DNA of 33,888 nucleotides. Origin: Rhodanobacter lindaniclasticus (GTDB lineage Bacteria > Pseudomonadota > Gammaproteobacteria > Xanthomonadales > Rhodanobacteraceae). Shown here piece after piece: positions 32,192 to 33,888 of this stretch (positions within the stretch are counted from its first letter, which is position 1; each line of letters begins with the position of its first letter). The notes under the pieces are model-generated. The model saw only the letters and a program-made list of their open reading frames with translations, made no database searches and had not been told where the DNA came from. Where the stretch lies: the NCBI RefSeq assembly GCF_004799035.1, contig NZ_MWIO01000043.1, positions 1 to 33,888 of the forward strand, in the 5' to 3' direction. The translations under genes were made by a program, and so were the position numbers.

Positions 32192-32808
32192 GCCGTCAGC
32201 TCGGCCAGGTCTTCGACGGTATCGAACAGGCGCGTCGGTCGGAGCCGTTCCAGCGAGAGGCGGGTGGCGTAGCCCCACGCGACGGCGCCGAAGGCCACGC
32301 CGGCCCGGCGGGCGGCGTCGGCATCGGTGGCTTGGTCACCGATGTAGATGGCGCGGGTCGGGTCGGTGCCGGCGGCGCGCAGGATGCGGACGATGCGCCG
32401 GCGCTTGCCGAAGATCGAAGCGCCGCATTCGACATGAGCCAGCCGCTGCCAGTGGGCGTCGCCCAGGATCCGTCGGCAGTTGTCCACGGCGTTTGATGAA
32501 ACCAGCGCCAGCGCGACGCCGCTACGCTGCAGGCGTTGCAGCATCGGCTCGATGCCCGCGAACAACGGAATGTCTGCCTCGTGCATCGTGCGGACAAAGC
32601 TGCGTGCGACGCACGGCAGCTTCCAGCGCGGCAACCCCACGTGACGCATGACTTCGCGCGCCGAACGACCGCGCAGCGCCTCGATTTCCGCTGGTGCGAT
32701 GCGGCGGAAGCCATGGCGATCGGCCAGTCGGTTGTACACGCTGACGAAGAATGCGAAGGAATCGGCCAGCGTGCCGTCCAGGTCGAAGATGATCAGATCG
32801 TATGGCAT
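32188..32808 (-). CDS. HAD-superfamily phosphatase (Gph/PGP-like)
   Basis: 206-aa HAD hydrolase with a cap domain. Seen: motif I FDLDGTLADS (Asp9, Asp11), the cap region (about 15-85), motif II LVSSNAV (about 101-107), motif III Lys in SIFGKRRR and motif IV YIGDQATDADAARRAGV. These fit phosphoglycolate-phosphatase-like enzymes that dephosphorylate small molecules; the substrate is unknown. The start at 32808 gives the usual MPYDLIIFDLDGT form. It is convergent with the AraC gene. Confidence 0.92.
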   Translation of the reverse strand: MPYDLIIFDLDGTLADSFAFFVSVYNRLADRHGFRRIAPAEIEALRGRSAREVMRHVGLPRWKLPCVARSFVRTMHEADIPLFAGIEPMLQRLQRSGVALALVSSNAVDNCRRILGDAHWQRLAHVECGASIFGKRRRIVRILRAAGTDPTRAIYIGDQATDADAARRAGVAFGAVAWGYATRLSLERLRPTRLFDTVEDLAELTA

Positions 32809-32860
32809 GGGAAAGGTCCGGGCGGCGCGCGTGATGCGCGTCGCCCTTCAGGGGGAGTGC

Positions 32861-33013
32861 TCAGACGCCCGTCTCGCTGCCACGGCACGGCTGGCCGGTG
32901 CCACAACCGCAACCGCAGCCGGACAGGCTGACGGGTGCAGCCTGGCAGCCGCAGGTGCAGGTGGCGCCGGCGCAGCTGTGGCAACGGCAGGCGGAAGTAT
33001 CGGTGGTGTTCAT
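32861..33013 (-). CDS. Cysteine-rich small protein, metallothionein-like
   Basis: 50-aa protein with 10 cysteines in two clusters: ACRCHSCAGATCTCGC (Cys 9, 11, 14, 19, 21, 23) and GCGCGCGTGQPC (33, 35, 37, 43). CxC and CxxC spacing is typical of metal-thiolate clusters, so it probably binds Zn, Cu or Cd ions in the cytoplasm. It is not obviously a member of the SmtA/PmtA family. I chose the ATG at 33013 because GAGG lies 8 bases upstream; an ATG six bases earlier is possible. It is divergent from the AraC gene at 33147. It could instead be a shadow of high-GC sequence, but the Cys spacing and ribosome-binding site argue against that. Confidence 0.65.
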   Translation of the reverse strand: MNTTDTSACRCHSCAGATCTCGCQAAPVSLSGCGCGCGTGQPCRGSETGV

Positions 33014-33146
33014 GGTCATGTCCTCATTGGGTTTGGAAGGGGGTACGGAGGCCTGCTCCGTGGTGCCATTGTCGACATCGCCCCTACCGGGCGCTTGAAC
33101 CAAGGGGCTAACCTTCGCACGTCCTGTCTCGACGCGAACTGCCGTC

Positions 33147-33812
33147 ATGTCCCGAGCCACGCCTGCCGCAGAACCCCGCCGCGCGATCGTCGGCGTCGGC
33201 CGCGTGGCGATGTGGAAAGGTGGCAGCGTGTGGATCGGGCGCGACACGGGCCAGGCACAGCCGCACAGCCACCACGCCATCCAGATCACGCTGGCCGCGG
33301 CGCAGCCGTTCCGCATCCGTGGCGCGGCGACGGACGCCTGGCACCAGACCTCGGCCGCCATCGTCATGCCGGATCGACCGCACCTGTTCGACGGTTGTGG
33401 CCACGCGGTGGCGATGGTGTTCGTCGAGCCGGAGACACTGGCTGGCCGCGAACTTGTCGCGCGCCATCGGCAGCACGAGGTGGGCTTGTTGTGCGAAGAA
33501 GGTCTGGCGGCCTGCACGGCGGCACTGCACGCCGTGTTCGAAGCGCGCGGTACGGAGGCCGAGCTGGTGGCGGCGGCGCAACGCATCGTCGAGCATCTGG
33601 CAGCCCGATCCACGGGACCGCAAGCCGTCGATCCGCGCATCGCAAGGGTGCTGGATCGCATCCGCGAGCGCCCCGATGCAGAACTCACCCTGGCCGTGGC
33701 GGCCGCCGTGGCGCACCTGTCACCGAGCCGCTTCCGGCATCTGTTCGTGGCGCAGACGGGGATTTCATTTCGCGCGTACCTGTTGTGGGCGCGCGTGGGG
33801 CTGGCGGTGGCG
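33147..33812 (+). CDS. AraC family regulator, 3' end lost at the contig edge
   Basis: At least 222 aa. The N-terminal part (about 1-140) has a cupin-like sensing pattern (SHHAIQITLAAAQPF, PDRPHLFDG). The first helix-turn-helix is visible (LTLAVAAAVAHLSPSRFRHL, about 178-197, then FVAQTGISFRAYLLWARV). The second helix-turn-helix expected next is missing because the sequence changes into Nextera adapter at 33813, so the stop at 33833 is not real. The gene should continue for ~50-70 codons in the genome. It is divergent from the metallothionein-like gene, its probable target. Confidence 0.85.
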
Positions 33813-33888
33813 CTGGCTCTTTTACACATCTGACGCTGCCGACGAATAGGGAGGTGGACAGTTCGCGTGATGTGCGTCGATTCACAAA
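33813..33888. other. Illumina Nextera adapter read-through and low-quality tail (assembly artefact)
   Basis: 33813-33831 matches the 19-base Tn5 mosaic end (reverse complement) at 17 of 19 positions. 33832-33845 (GACGCTGCCGACGA) matches the rest of the Nextera read-1 adapter exactly. The remaining 43 bases (33846-33888) fit an index followed by a degraded P5 adapter only loosely and should not be treated as genome sequence. Confidence 0.93.

Noticed and set aside
33014..33146. MerR/CueR-type operator between the metallothionein-like and AraC genes
   Set aside because: AACC and AAGG words occur (33095-33117) but do not form a proper dyad with the required promoter spacing.
33813..33831. Genuine Tn5-type transposon end
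   Set aside because: The match continues into the synthetic Nextera primer part (33832-33845), which natural transposons do not have.
1..33888. tRNA genes, rRNA genes, CRISPR arrays, prophage modules
   Set aside because: No cloverleaf with conserved T-loop, no regularly spaced repeats and no phage structural genes were seen on either strand.

Overview
The window (33,888 bases, GC-rich) looks like a draft contig from a Xanthomonadales gammaproteobacterium, most plausibly the Rhodanobacteraceae (Rhodanobacter/Dyella-like). The reasons are the high GC at third codon positions, a XAC0095-type gene, the style of the DUF3228, DUF1456 and M61 genes, and dispersed REP-like inverted repeats of the GGAGCCCGCTCGCGGGCG type. 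This taxonomic call is inference. The last ~75 bases are not genomic: positions 33813-33845 match the Illumina Nextera read-1 adapter (reverse complement), so the window runs to a contig end and the final gene is cut artificially.

Layout. 1-3560 is an accessory, lower-GC patch: an unrecognised 205-aa gene, a heavily structured leader (846-1016) in front of a XAC0095-family gene, a RhuM-family gene, a possible hsdM start remnant and a decayed IS110-type transposase end. 3560-9421 is metabolic and regulatory: a cupin; an Lrp/AsnC regulator divergent from a PLP-dependent threonine-dehydratase-like enzyme; a glutathione S-transferase; a GFA-family protein; a LysR regulator divergent from a lipocalin-like exported protein; a PepSY protein; and two copies of a 62-codon small gene. 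9699-12474 holds a catalase divergent from a zinc alcohol dehydrogenase. 12565-18167 is a minus-strand run: ABC exporter, DUF3228, metallo-beta-lactamase-fold hydrolase, M61 peptidase. 18364-22403 is a minus-strand cluster of a VWA lipoprotein, an ECF-like sigma factor, a membrane partner and an IMPACT protein, the last three joined by 4-base stop/start overlaps. 22535-26116 holds DUF1456 and a PaeR7I/XhoI-type restriction-modification pair. 26296-33812 holds an alpha/beta hydrolase, a DUF218 protein, an aldehyde dehydrogenase, a methyltransferase divergent from an AraC regulator, a HAD phosphatase, and a cysteine-rich metallothionein-like small protein divergent from a truncated AraC regulator.

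How the genes work together. Four divergent regulator/target pairs (Lrp-dehydratase, LysR-lipocalin, AraC-methyltransferase, AraC-metallothionein) suggest local control. The catalase, alcohol dehydrogenase, GST, GFA and aldehyde dehydrogenase genes suggest peroxide, aldehyde and electrophile handling. The sigma factor, its membrane partner and the VWA lipoprotein suggest an envelope-linked regulatory unit. The most unusual items are the multi-hairpin leader upstream of the XAC0095 gene, the duplicated 62-aa small gene with only synonymous differences over its first 24 codons, a LysR gene whose last residues copy the end of the neighbouring Lrp gene, and the 10-cysteine small protein.
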